Shown here piece after piece: positions 33,422 to 41,702 of a stretch of 64,000 nucleotides of DNA. The notes beneath the pieces are model-generated. The model was not told where the DNA came from. It worked only from the letters and a program-made list of their open reading frames with translations, and ran no database searches. Source of the stretch: Robertmurraya andreesenii (GTDB lineage Bacteria; Bacillota; Bacilli; Bacillales; Cytobacillaceae); NCBI RefSeq assembly GCF_030813005.1, contig NZ_JAUSTU010000007.1, positions 1 through 64,000 on the forward strand. Direction: 5' to 3'. The first letter of the stretch is position 1. Each line of letters starts with the position of its first letter. A program made the translations under genes and the position numbers.

Positions 33422-34129
33422 ATGGACGGAAGAGTTGAAAAAATATTTGTTGGAATGCCTAGCAAGATAGGTGAAAAGGGAGCAATGGACCCGATGGAGC
33501 GCGAGTGGGAAACGGCGATGTTTAAAGAAGAGATCCAAGGCCCCGTGTGGGTGGGAACGACCCATATTGAAGGCGATGGGCAAGCGGATCTAAAGCATCA
33601 TGGTGGTCCCGAAAAGGCCGTTTTTGCTTACTCCTCAGAGCATTATATATACTGGAATAAAAGCTTGGAGGGAGCTAGCCTCCTTCCCGGAGGAATGGGA
33701 GAGAATTTTCTCATCGACCATTTAACCGAAGAACATATTTGTATTGGGGATACATTTGAAATAGGAGAAACAATTATCCAAGTGTCCCAGCCAAGGCAGC
33801 CTTGTTGGAAGCCTGCTCGGCGATTCAAAATAAAGAATTTGGCTTTGTTAATTCAAAATACAGGAAGGACAGGTTGGTATTTTCGTGTTCTAAAAGAAGG
33901 AAAGGTGGAAAAAGGGCAGACACTTCGGTTGATCGATCGGCCTTTTTCACAATGGACGATATCAGCATGTAACCAAATCATGCATCATGATAAAAAGAAT
34001 ATTCCGTTAGCCAAGGAGCTTGCCTCCTGCGAACTTTTAGCCCTAAGCTGGAGGGAAACGTTATTGAAACGCGTGGAGACTGGGATAGAAGCAGATATAC
34101 AAAAAAGAACGATTGGGCCAAACGAATAA
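33422..34129 (+). CDS. MOSC-domain protein, YiiM-like
   Basis: This 235-residue protein has the MOSC core (HIEGDGQADLKHHGGPEKAVFAYSSEHYIYW...PGGMGENFLIDHLTEEHICIGDTFEIGETIIQVSQPRQPCWKPARRF), including the conserved Cys of the molybdenum-cofactor sulfurase C-terminal family. A 3-alpha tail (ISACNQIMHHDKKN...LALSWRETLLKRVE) is typical of YiiM. YiiM in E. coli reduces N-hydroxylated compounds. The start is ATG 33422 with GGAGGG upstream, and the longer frame from 33401 is not supported. Pyroglutamyl peptidase follows 52 bases later. Confidence 0.88.
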   Translation: MDGRVEKIFVGMPSKIGEKGAMDPMEREWETAMFKEEIQGPVWVGTTHIEGDGQADLKHHGGPEKAVFAYSSEHYIYWNKSLEGASLLPGGMGENFLIDHLTEEHICIGDTFEIGETIIQVSQPRQPCWKPARRFKIKNLALLIQNTGRTGWYFRVLKEGKVEKGQTLRLIDRPFSQWTISACNQIMHHDKKNIPLAKELASCELLALSWRETLLKRVETGIEADIQKRTIGPNE

Positions 34130-34181
34130 TGGATTACATTTGAAGCCCTTAGGAACCTTGATAAAAGGAGAGAACTAGAAA

Positions 34182-34805
34182 ATGAAAACATTATTGTTAA
34201 CTGGATTTGAACCATTTTTAAGCTTCACAATTAATCCAACGATGCGAATTGTCGAGGAATTAAATGGCGAGGTGATTGGGGATTATAAGGTTCATGGTGA
34301 AATTTTGCCGGTGGATTTCAGGGCTTCAGGGACAAAAATATTGGAACATATCGACAAAATTCAGCCTGATGCCGTGATTTCCTTAGGATTAGCTGGTGGG
34401 AGGTACAAAATAACTCCTGAACGAATTGCGATCAATGTCAATGATGGCGAGGCTGATAATCGAGGAAATATCCTTGTGGATGAACCAATTCGAGAGGAAG
34501 GATTGGATGCCTATTTTTCGACATTGCCAGTTCGAGCAATGGTCGAGCGATTGCTTGAGGAAGGGCTACCTGCTGAGATATCGAATAGTGCGGGTACTTA
34601 TTTATGTAATCATGTGATGTATCAATGCTTGCACTATGCAAAATCGCAGCGAAAAAAGATGCCGACAGGGTTCATCCATATTCCAGCTTCACATGAGTTA
34701 GCTATTCAGCATGGGAAAATCCCAAGCTGGTCCCATGATGATTTGAAAAAGGGGATCCTTACCTGTATAAAGGTGATATCAGAAATTTCTCCTACGGAAG
34801 AGTGA
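34182..34805 (+). CDS. pcp: Pyroglutamyl-peptidase I
   Basis: This cytoplasmic cysteine peptidase of family C15 removes N-terminal pyroglutamate from peptides. The catalytic triad is intact: Glu80 in ITPERIAIN, Cys142 in NSAGTYLCNHVMYQ and His166 in TGFIHIPASHE. Length (207) is normal for the family (~215). It is preceded by AAAGGAGAG and follows the MOSC gene closely, so they may share a transcript. A truncated DUF488 gene begins 7 bases after its stop. Confidence 0.93.
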   Translation: MKTLLLTGFEPFLSFTINPTMRIVEELNGEVIGDYKVHGEILPVDFRASGTKILEHIDKIQPDAVISLGLAGGRYKITPERIAINVNDGEADNRGNILVDEPIREEGLDAYFSTLPVRAMVERLLEEGLPAEISNSAGTYLCNHVMYQCLHYAKSQRKKMPTGFIHIPASHELAIQHGKIPSWSHDDLKKGILTCIKVISEISPTEE

Positions 34806-34811
34806 GCATTT

Positions 34812-34934
34812 ATGCATGAAATACGGTTGAAAAGAATCTATGAGCCTCCCGCAAAAGAGGATGGATACAGATTATTGGTGGATCGGCTGTGGCCAAGAGG
34901 GATAAGTAAGGAGAGAGCACAAATACAACTTTAG
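34812..34934 (+). pseudogene. Truncated DUF488 (YeaO-like) gene
   Basis: A 40-residue frame reads MHEIRLKRIYEPPAKEDGYRLLVDRLWPRGISKERAQIQL, the canonical N-terminus of DUF488/YeaO proteins (normally ~115-120 residues), then stops. The remaining two thirds are gone, replaced directly by the promoter region of the EAL protein gene. It overlaps no other gene and is almost certainly non-functional. Confidence 0.8.
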
Positions 34935-35031
34935 ACAAACTTTAACAAATTGTAAGAGAATTTTCAAAAATTTTATCGTTCTTATTGATATTATGTTAGT
35001 AAATGATACATGGAAATTGAGGTGAAAAGGT

Positions 35032-37104
35032 ATGACCTCTCGACCAGAAAAATTACAACATAATCTATGGAATGATCATGAAATTTTGAGTTCCCTTATC
35101 CATCAAGTACCCATTGGGATCATCATAATCGATTTATATGGGTTCATTCATCTATGGAATAAGGAGGCAGAAAGAATCTTTGGCTGGACCGAGGCAGAAG
35201 TAAAGGGGAAATTATACCATTTAATTATGAAGCTTGGAGAAAGCAAGTACAGGAGAGCCTTTCGGAAAATTGCACAGGCAAGGAAAGGTGTGACTTTCTC
35301 AGAAACGAAACGAAAAAGGAAGGATGGTTCTGATGTTACTGTTTGCATTAATGCCATTCCACTTATAGAAGAGGATGACAGAGTTATCGGAATCACCTTT
35401 TTGATTGAGGATCTTACCGATCAGAAGAATTCAGAGAAAATCTTGAAAAATACAATGAATGAGCTTGAAAATTTGAAGTTTTCATTGGATGAATCCTCCT
35501 TGCTGACGATAACAGATCCTCGTGGGATGATTACTTATGTGAATGACCGTTTTTGTGAGCTATTTCAATATTCACGGGAAGAACTGATCGGCTATGATCA
35601 TCGAGTCATTAACTCCAAATATCATCCAAAGGAATTTTTTAAAAACATGTGGAGGACACTCGGGAACGGAAAAATCTTCAGGGGAGAAATCCGAAATCGA
35701 GCAAAGGATGGGACGATTGTTTGGGTAGACGGTACTATTGTTCCTTTTATCAATGAAAAAGGTCGACCTTATCAATATATGTCTATTTGCACGGATATTA
35801 CAGATAAGAAACGGGCGGAGGAAGAACTTGTTTTTCTTGCGTACCATGACGAGCTTACAGGTCTTTCTAACAGAAGAAAAATGAGTGATTTAGTGGCAGA
35901 AGAAATAAATCAAAATCAGCCCTTTGCCCTTCTGAGCTTAGATTTGAACCGTTTTAGGCATATTAATGAATCCTATGGCTTTTCTGTTGGAGATGGGGTT
36001 ATTTCAGAATTTGCGAATCGCCTTGTAGAAACGATTCCAAATGTCGATCATATTGCACGTAAGGATAGTGATAAATTTATCATTTTACTGAAGGGCATGG
36101 ATGATGATGAAGTACATCGTATATGCGGGTTGATTAGTAAGAACCTGCAAAAGCCGTTTGAAATTAATAATAACCGTATTCATACCACTTCAAGTATTGG
36201 CGTTTGTTTTTACCCAAAAGATGGGAGTAATTTTGAAGAGCTCTTGAATAATGCTGTCTATGCCATGCATGAAGCAAAGATTGAGCGGAAAAGCTATATT
36301 AGGTTTTTTGACAAGCAGCTTGAGCAGGAGAAGAAGAGAAGAATAGAGCTTGAGAAATGTCTTCGTGAGGCTCTTGAGAATCAAGAACTCTCACTCCATT
36401 ACCAACCAAGAGTAGACACAAACACACGGAAGATCACAGGTATGGAAGCCTTGCTGAGATGGAATTCGCAAAAATTAGGAATGGTTTCACCAAATGAGTT
36501 CATTCCTATTGCGGAGGAAACGGGATTTATTGTTCCTATTGGCAAATGGGTAATGGGAAACGCCATGAGCCAAACGAAGAAATGGCATCAGCTTGGCTTT
36601 TCAGATTTAAAGGTTTCCCTAAATCTCTCACCGATTCAATTAATGGAGCCAGATATTGATGAACAAATTATCAAAACAATAAGGAAAATCAACTATCCTC
36701 CGAATCTATTGGAATTAGAGATTACGGAAAATGCGGCGCTTGAAAATAATAAAGTTTTATTCCAAAAGCTTAATCGATTAAAAGAATTTGGCGTCCAAAT
36801 TTCAATTGATGATTTTGGTACAGGGTATTCCTCATTGAGTTATTTACGGGAGTTTCCAATTAATCGTTTGAAAATTGATCGCTCTTTTCTAGAGGATATT
36901 GCAAAAAGTGGTGATTCACCAATCGTTCGAACGATCTTAGCGATGGCTAAGAGCTTAGGCTACCATGTGACGGCTGAAGGCATCGAGATTGAAGAGCAAA
37001 TCTTGTATTTGCAGAATCATGGATGTGATGAACTGCAAGGCTTTTATTTTGGCAAGCCAGTGGCAGCAAATGAGTTTCTTCATTATCTATATGAAGCCAT
37101 CTGA
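35032..37104 (+). CDS. PAS-PAS-GGDEF-EAL protein, probable c-di-GMP phosphodiesterase
   Basis: The order of domains in this 690-residue protein is PAS (~20-130), a second PAS with PAC (~155-265; TDPRGMITYVNDRFCELFQYSREEL), GGDEF (~270-425) and EAL (~440-690). The GGDEF site is degenerate: DSDKF replaces GGDEF after IARK, although DELTGLSNRR is kept. So it should not make c-di-GMP. The EAL domain keeps EALLRW, NLSP, ELEITEN, DDFGTGYSS, KIDRSF, AEGIE and QGFYFGKP, so it should hydrolyse c-di-GMP, perhaps allosterically tuned by GTP bound to the dead GGDEF. No membrane segment is seen. It is the only c-di-GMP enzyme in the window, which also holds a c-di-GMP riboswitch. Confidence 0.92.
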   Translation: MTSRPEKLQHNLWNDHEILSSLIHQVPIGIIIIDLYGFIHLWNKEAERIFGWTEAEVKGKLYHLIMKLGESKYRRAFRKIAQARKGVTFSETKRKRKDGSDVTVCINAIPLIEEDDRVIGITFLIEDLTDQKNSEKILKNTMNELENLKFSLDESSLLTITDPRGMITYVNDRFCELFQYSREELIGYDHRVINSKYHPKEFFKNMWRTLGNGKIFRGEIRNRAKDGTIVWVDGTIVPFINEKGRPYQYMSICTDITDKKRAEEELVFLAYHDELTGLSNRRKMSDLVAEEINQNQPFALLSLDLNRFRHINESYGFSVGDGVISEFANRLVETIPNVDHIARKDSDKFIILLKGMDDDEVHRICGLISKNLQKPFEINNNRIHTTSSIGVCFYPKDGSNFEELLNNAVYAMHEAKIERKSYIRFFDKQLEQEKKRRIELEKCLREALENQELSLHYQPRVDTNTRKITGMEALLRWNSQKLGMVSPNEFIPIAEETGFIVPIGKWVMGNAMSQTKKWHQLGFSDLKVSLNLSPIQLMEPDIDEQIIKTIRKINYPPNLLELEITENAALENNKVLFQKLNRLKEFGVQISIDDFGTGYSSLSYLREFPINRLKIDRSFLEDIAKSGDSPIVRTILAMAKSLGYHVTAEGIEIEEQILYLQNHGCDELQGFYFGKPVAANEFLHYLYEAI

Positions 37105-37115
37105 ACATGTTACCT

Positions 37116-37149
37116 AAGGCCCTTTTAATAGGAAAGAGGGTCTTTTTTT
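37116..37149 (+). terminator. Terminator after the EAL protein gene
   Basis: AAGGCCCTTT and AAGAGGGTCTT form an imperfect stem with one bulge on each side, followed by a long T run. Confidence 0.75.
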
Positions 37150-37236
37150 CTTGTGAAAATACCTACTTCGACTCTGTTTGTGCTACAATGCAAAAGGGAT
37201 AACCCATGTTACTTAAATTGTAAGGGAGTTTACTGA

Positions 37237-38073
37237 ATGGATTTCATTGAATTATTGAAAGCGATCATTCTTGGTTTAGTCGAAGGTCTAACAGAATATG
37301 CACCCGTCTCCTCGACAGGTCATATGATTATTGTCGATGATATGTGGCTCCAGTCAAATGAGTTTTTGGGCAAGTATACAGCCAATACTTTTAAGATTGT
37401 GATTCAGCTCGGTTCTATTCTAGCGGCTGTGTTCGTTTTTAAGGATCGATTTATCGAATTACTAGGATTAAATCGTTTACGAAAAAGAGCGGGGCAGACA
37501 GGGAATTCGAAGCATTTGAAGCTGACACATGTAATCGTTGGCTTAATCCCAGCAGGAGTGATGGGCCTCCTTTTCGATGATTATATTGACGAACATCTAT
37601 TTACAACAAAGACAGTGATCATTGGTTTATTGATTGGCGCGATATTTATGATTATTGCCGATATTTTTCGTTCGAAAAAGCCGCAGGTGGAAACCGTTGA
37701 TCAGATTAGCTACAAGCAAGCATTGACAGTAGGTCTTATTCAGTGTCTATCATTATGGCCAGGGTTTTCTCGCTCAGGTGCGACGATTTCGGGTGGGGTT
37801 TTGACAGGAATGAGCCACCGTGCTGCATCTGATTTTACCTTTATCATGGCGGTACCGATTATGGCAGGGGCAAGCGGCTTGTCATTAATTAAGAACTGGG
37901 AGTACTTCACAATGGATTCATTGCCATTTTTCATTGCTGGATTCATTAGTGCATTTGTATTTGCCTTAATTTCGATTCGCTTTTTCTTGAAGCTTATTAA
38001 CAAGATCAAGCTTGTGCCTTTCGCTATTTACCGAATCGTTTTAGTGGGAGTCATTTATTTTCTGTATTTCTAA
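37237..38073 (+). CDS. uppP: Undecaprenyl-diphosphatase (BacA type)
   Basis: This integral membrane enzyme of 278 residues recycles undecaprenyl pyrophosphate to the lipid carrier used in peptidoglycan and teichoic acid synthesis, and confers bacitracin tolerance. The two active-site segments are present: EGLTEYAPVSSTGHMII near the N-terminus and SLWPGFSRSGATISGG in the second half. About eight helices are predicted. It appears monocistronic, following a terminator. Confidence 0.94.
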   Translation: MDFIELLKAIILGLVEGLTEYAPVSSTGHMIIVDDMWLQSNEFLGKYTANTFKIVIQLGSILAAVFVFKDRFIELLGLNRLRKRAGQTGNSKHLKLTHVIVGLIPAGVMGLLFDDYIDEHLFTTKTVIIGLLIGAIFMIIADIFRSKKPQVETVDQISYKQALTVGLIQCLSLWPGFSRSGATISGGVLTGMSHRAASDFTFIMAVPIMAGASGLSLIKNWEYFTMDSLPFFIAGFISAFVFALISIRFFLKLINKIKLVPFAIYRIVLVGVIYFLYF

Positions 38074-38074
38074 T

Positions 38075-38105
38075 TTGTATAGTTAGTTGACAACTATGTA
38101 TACAA
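38075..38105. promoter_or_regulatory. 31-bp interrupted palindrome, candidate activator site
   Basis: The palindrome is centred at 38090. TTGTATA (38075-38081) pairs with TATACAA (38099-38105), and AGTTG (38085-38089) with CAACT (38091-38095). It lies about 180 bp before the sigma-54 promoter of proline dehydrogenase, within reach of a looping activator. It could instead be a MarR-type operator. Confidence 0.5.
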
Positions 38106-38161
38106 ATATGTATATTTTCTAAACACTTTTATAACATAAACATTTGAATTAGATGATTCCT

Positions 38162-38214
38162 ATGGGGCACGTGACTATTTCATTTTTTATTTTCGAAATA
38201 GATGCGTGTCCCAT
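38162..38214. promoter_or_regulatory. Long inverted repeat upstream of the sigma-54 promoter
   Basis: ATGGGGCACG and CTATTTC on the left pair with GAAATAG and CGTGTCCCAT on the right, with a 3-base internal mismatch and a ~12-base loop. No T run follows, so it is a poor terminator for uppP. Centred ~80 bp upstream of the -24 element, it could be the enhancer-binding-protein site. Confidence 0.5.
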
Positions 38215-38266
38215 TGTCTTATTAAAGCCATTACGAACTGTTATCGCATAGTCTATAGAAAAAATG

Positions 38267-38283
38267 TTGGCACAATTCTTGCA
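38267..38283 (+). promoter_or_regulatory. Sigma-54 (SigL) promoter of the proline dehydrogenase gene
   Basis: TTGGCACAATTCTTGCA matches the -24/-12 consensus TTGGCAC-N5-TTGCA/T perfectly, with the GG and GC dinucleotides correctly spaced. Transcription would begin near 38295, about 43 bases before the ATG at 38338. Confidence 0.85.
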
Positions 38284-38337
38284 AATTCAAAATAACAAAA
38301 TGTCAATATGACTTCATTAGGGAGAGGGGAAGGGAAT

Positions 38338-39345
38338 ATGTCTAACCTGACGAGGGATTTTTTTTACGGACTATCTAAAAATAAATTCTTAAATGAAAAT
38401 GCAAAAAAATGGGGCTTTAAATTAGGTGCAGAAAAGTTTGTTGCTGGTACAAATCTTGAAAGCGTAACCAAAGTAATAAAGGAGCTAAACCGTCATGGTA
38501 TTAGCGGTACAATTGATAATTTAGGGGAATTTGTTTCTGATAGCCGAGAAGCGACGAAGGCAAAAAATGAGATCATTCGTATATTGGATCGAATACATGA
38601 AGAGAATTTAGACTGCCATCTGTCGATCAAGATTACACAACTTGGGTTAGATATCGACCAGGATTTCTGTATGGCAAACGTTAGGGAGATTGTTGAAACC
38701 GCATACCAATATGATATTTTTGTTAACATTGATATGGAAGATTATTCCCGTTACGAAAAAACAATGGAGGTTCTTCAAATCTTAAGAGGGGATTATCCAA
38801 ATGTAGGAACGGTGATGCAGTCTTACCTCTTAAGAGCAGAGGAAGACCTTGACAGGCTGCAAGATGTCCGCATGCGGATTGTCAAAGGGGCTTATAAGGA
38901 AAGCCCAGGGGTTGCCTATCAATCCAAAGAAGAAATTGACCGCAATTTTATTAAATTGGCAAAGAAAAGATTGCTAGGGGATGCGTTCACCTCGATTGCT
39001 ACACATGACCATCATATTATTAATGAACTCAAGGCCTTTGTGAGGGAACACAATATCAGCCGTGACAATTTTGAATTCCAAATGCTGTACGGCTTTCGCA
39101 AAGAGATGCAATATGATCTTGCAAAAGAAGGCTATCGTTTCTGCACCTACATTCCGTTTGGTACCGACTGGTTTGGCTACTATATGCGCCGCATTGCTGA
39201 ACGCCCACAAAACCTTGGGATCGTTGCCAAAGATATGTTATATACAAGCGATAACAAGCTGAAAAAAGAACCGATCATCGGCGGGGCAGTGGCCGTGTCC
39301 TTGCTCTATCTTTTAAGAAAAAGTAGGAAAAAGAAAGATAAATAG
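38338..39345 (+). CDS. putB: Proline dehydrogenase
   Basis: This FAD enzyme oxidises proline to pyrroline-5-carboxylate. Family landmarks are the barrel segments LSIKITQLGLDID, VNIDMEDYSRYEKTMEVLQIL, VGTVMQSYLLRAEEDLDRL, RIVKGAYKESPGVAYQ, FTSIATHDHHIINEL and FEFQMLYGFRKEMQ, with the C-terminal GTDWFGYYMRRIAERPQN that binds substrate. I start at ATG 38338 (335 residues) because GGGAGAGGGGAAGGG lies just upstream. The protein ends in an unusual hydrophobic-basic tail (GGAVAVSLLYLLRKSRKKK), a possible membrane anchor. The partner P5C dehydrogenase is not in the window. A perfect sigma-54 promoter indicates activation by an enhancer-binding protein encoded elsewhere. Confidence 0.93.
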   Translation: MSNLTRDFFYGLSKNKFLNENAKKWGFKLGAEKFVAGTNLESVTKVIKELNRHGISGTIDNLGEFVSDSREATKAKNEIIRILDRIHEENLDCHLSIKITQLGLDIDQDFCMANVREIVETAYQYDIFVNIDMEDYSRYEKTMEVLQILRGDYPNVGTVMQSYLLRAEEDLDRLQDVRMRIVKGAYKESPGVAYQSKEEIDRNFIKLAKKRLLGDAFTSIATHDHHIINELKAFVREHNISRDNFEFQMLYGFRKEMQYDLAKEGYRFCTYIPFGTDWFGYYMRRIAERPQNLGIVAKDMLYTSDNKLKKEPIIGGAVAVSLLYLLRKSRKKKDK

Positions 39346-39388
39346 TTTTTGGGGGACGGAGGGACAGGTTCCTCGACCCAAAAAGAGC

Positions 39389-39425
39389 AATCTCTCACTA
39401 TATCAACATAGTGAGAGATTTTTTT
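39389..39425 (+). terminator. Terminator after proline dehydrogenase
   Basis: AATCTCTCACTAT (39389-39401) pairs perfectly with ATAGTGAGAGATT (39408-39420), followed by T5. Confidence 0.9.
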
Positions 39426-39444
39426 GATCAGAAATATAGCAAAC

Positions 39445-39458
39445 TTGATGTACGTCAA
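39445..39458 (+). promoter_or_regulatory. FNR/FLP-type binding site upstream of the metal ATPase operon
   Basis: TTGATGTACGTCAA matches the FNR consensus TTGAT-N4-ATCAA at 9 of 10 defined positions. It lies roughly 45 bp upstream of a plausible start site (-10 like TAAGAAT at 39486-39492), a position suited to activation. The operon's own last gene encodes an FNR-type protein. Confidence 0.65.
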
Positions 39459-39518
39459 TTTTTTTTAGAAAGGTTTCGATTAAGCTAAGAATACAGAAAA
39501 CAAAGGAGGCCATAAATT

Positions 39519-39725
39519 ATGAAAAGAGCTGTCTTTCAATTGGAACCATTAACTTGTCCGTCTTGTATTAAAAAGATTGAGTCTACCCTTAATAAAACGA
39601 GTGGAATTCAATCTGCTACTGTTCTATTTAATTCGAGCAAAGTAAGAGTTGAATTTGATGAACAAGATATTAGCACCGAACAGATTAGCAAAATAATCAC
39701 TAAGCTTGGCTATGAAGTGCGATAA
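39519..39725 (+). CDS. Heavy-metal-associated (HMA) domain protein
   Basis: This 68-residue CopZ-like metallochaperone has the ferredoxin-like HMA fold. The metal site reads LTCPSCIKKIES, with CxxC as in CopZ and in the N-domains of P1B ATPases, although Met and Gly of the usual GMTCxxC are replaced (EPLTCPSC). It probably delivers a soft metal ion to the ATPase encoded 63 bases downstream. AAAGGAGG precedes the ATG. An FNR-type box precedes the gene. Confidence 0.9.
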   Translation: MKRAVFQLEPLTCPSCIKKIESTLNKTSGIQSATVLFNSSKVRVEFDEQDISTEQISKIITKLGYEVR

Positions 39726-39788
39726 GCATGGAGGACAAGTGGGACAAGGGATCTATCCCTGCGTCCCACTATGGAAGGAGGAACGAAA

Positions 39789-41687
39789 ATGATTCGTTTC
39801 ATTAATCGAAATCGGAATAAGATAATTGGAATGTCAGGCTTAATTATTGCTACTGCCTTTTTGTTAAATATATTTGGTTTGGGTGAGTACAAGGCTATGC
39901 TCCTGATTTTGGCAACAGCTATTGCAAGTATTCCAATTTTTATAAAGGCCTTCCAAGCGCTAAGGATGAAGGCTTTCAGTATTGAGCTCCTTGTGTCTAT
40001 TGCTGTGATAGGAGCGCTAGTGATTGGAGAGTATGTGGAATCAGCTGTCGTCACCTTCCTATTTTTGTTCGGCGCCTATCTAGAAGGCAGAACATTAGAA
40101 AAAACACGGTCATCCTTGAAAAAATTAATTGAAATGGCACCGCAGGAAGCGGAAGTTATACGAAATGAACAAACGCGAATGATTCCTGTAGAAGAGGTTG
40201 AAAAAGGGGATCGAATTTTAATTCGTTCTGGGGGAAAGGTGCCTGTTGATGGGAGAATTCTGACAGGGCATGCCCTCCTCAATGAAGCTACGATTACTGG
40301 GGAAAGTGCTCCGGTAATGAAACGTACCCAGGACCAGGTATATACCGGCACAATTGTGGATGAAGGATATATTGAAATCGTAGCAGAAAAGGTAGGAGCT
40401 GATACGACTTTTGCAAAAATCATCGAGCTTGTCGAAGAAGCGCAGGAAACGAAATCAAAAACGCAAAAATTCCTCGATCGATTTGCTAATGTGTATACAC
40501 CGGCAGTTGTGATTCTATCAATCCTTGTCTTTTTGATTACGAAGGATATCCTTTTGTCCGTCACTTTCCTCGTTGTTGCATGTCCAGGCGCACTAGTCAT
40601 TGGCGCTCCCGTATCAAACGTAGCAGGGATTGGGAATGGAGCGAGAAATGGTGTCCTTATTAAGGGCGGAGAGGTAATGGAGCAATTCTCGAAGGTGGAT
40701 ACAGTTGTATTTGATAAAACAGGGACATTGACGAAGGGGAAGCCTGAAGTAACTGATATCCACGTCATGAATGGGATGGAAGAAAATCTGTTTCTGCAAA
40801 TGGCTGGAGTAGTAGAGAAGGTTTCTGAACATCATCTAGGTCAAACCATTGTGAATGAAGCGAAACGTCGGAAACTAGACATCGATCATGAACCCGAAGA
40901 TATACAGGTAGTAAAAGGAAATGGTATCCTTGCACGAGTGAACGGGATGCCCCTTATTATAGGGAACCGAAAGCTTATGGAGACCCATGGAATCAAAATA
41001 GTGGAAGAAGTAGAGGAATATGCTCTAGGGAGAGAAAAACTAGGGAACACAGCTGTTTTTGCTGCAATAAACAATGAAATGGTGGGGATTATTTCCATTG
41101 CAGACCAAATTAGGGCGGATGCCCTTGAAGCCGTTCGTGAATTGAGGGAAAATGGAGTTAAGAGAATTTTGATGCTGACAGGTGATAATCGGCATACCGC
41201 AAGACGCGTTTCCGAACAACTAGGTCTTGATGAATATCATGCGGAGCTCTTACCAGAGGATAAAGTGAGATTTGTGAAGAAATTAAAGGAAGAAGGTCAT
41301 ATCGTTGCCATGGCGGGAGATGGGATTAATGATGCCCCAGCAATTGCTAATGCGCATATTGGTATAGCTATGGGAAAAGGCGGAACTGACATTTCAATGG
41401 AAACGGCAGATGTCGTGTTAATGGCAGATAAGCTTAAGCAATTCTCGCATGCCTATTCATTATCATTAGCAACGATTAGAAATATGAAGCAGAATATGTA
41501 TTTTGCGGTAGGGGTAGTTTTTATTCTATTAGCTGGTGTCCTATTCGGGAACGTACACCTCGCCTCTGGGATGTTCATTCATGAAGCAAGTGTCCTTCTT
41601 GTTATCGTGAATGCTATGCGTCTATTAAGATTTAATAAGAGAAATAAACGGACTAGCATGGAAGAGCAACATCTTTTTACTGCTTAG
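39789..41687 (+). CDS. P1B-type heavy-metal ATPase with CPG motif
   Basis: This 632-residue P-type ATPase has the actuator TGES (ATITGESAPV), the phosphorylation site DKTGTLTKG (Asp309), the HP-like SEHHLGQTI, TGDN and the hinge GDGINDAPA. The membrane metal motif reads CPGAL (Cys265) in place of the usual CPC or SPC, followed by VIGAPVSNVAGIGNGARNGVLIKGG. It has no N-terminal metal-binding domain of its own; the separate HMA protein upstream may serve. The start is ATG 39789 with GGAAGGAGG upstream. The atypical motif leaves the ion unassigned: zinc, cadmium, copper or iron are all open. Confidence 0.9.
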   Translation: MIRFINRNRNKIIGMSGLIIATAFLLNIFGLGEYKAMLLILATAIASIPIFIKAFQALRMKAFSIELLVSIAVIGALVIGEYVESAVVTFLFLFGAYLEGRTLEKTRSSLKKLIEMAPQEAEVIRNEQTRMIPVEEVEKGDRILIRSGGKVPVDGRILTGHALLNEATITGESAPVMKRTQDQVYTGTIVDEGYIEIVAEKVGADTTFAKIIELVEEAQETKSKTQKFLDRFANVYTPAVVILSILVFLITKDILLSVTFLVVACPGALVIGAPVSNVAGIGNGARNGVLIKGGEVMEQFSKVDTVVFDKTGTLTKGKPEVTDIHVMNGMEENLFLQMAGVVEKVSEHHLGQTIVNEAKRRKLDIDHEPEDIQVVKGNGILARVNGMPLIIGNRKLMETHGIKIVEEVEEYALGREKLGNTAVFAAINNEMVGIISIADQIRADALEAVRELRENGVKRILMLTGDNRHTARRVSEQLGLDEYHAELLPEDKVRFVKKLKEEGHIVAMAGDGINDAPAIANAHIGIAMGKGGTDISMETADVVLMADKLKQFSHAYSLSLATIRNMKQNMYFAVGVVFILLAGVLFGNVHLASGMFIHEASVLLVIVNAMRLLRFNKRNKRTSMEEQHLFTA

Positions 41688-41702
41688 GAATGGAGGATAT
41701 CG

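Noticed and set aside
40076..40768. 230-codon open frame antisense to the P1B ATPase
   Set aside because: It is a shadow of the ATPase gene: no ribosome site, low-complexity Ser/Thr-rich translation and no family features.
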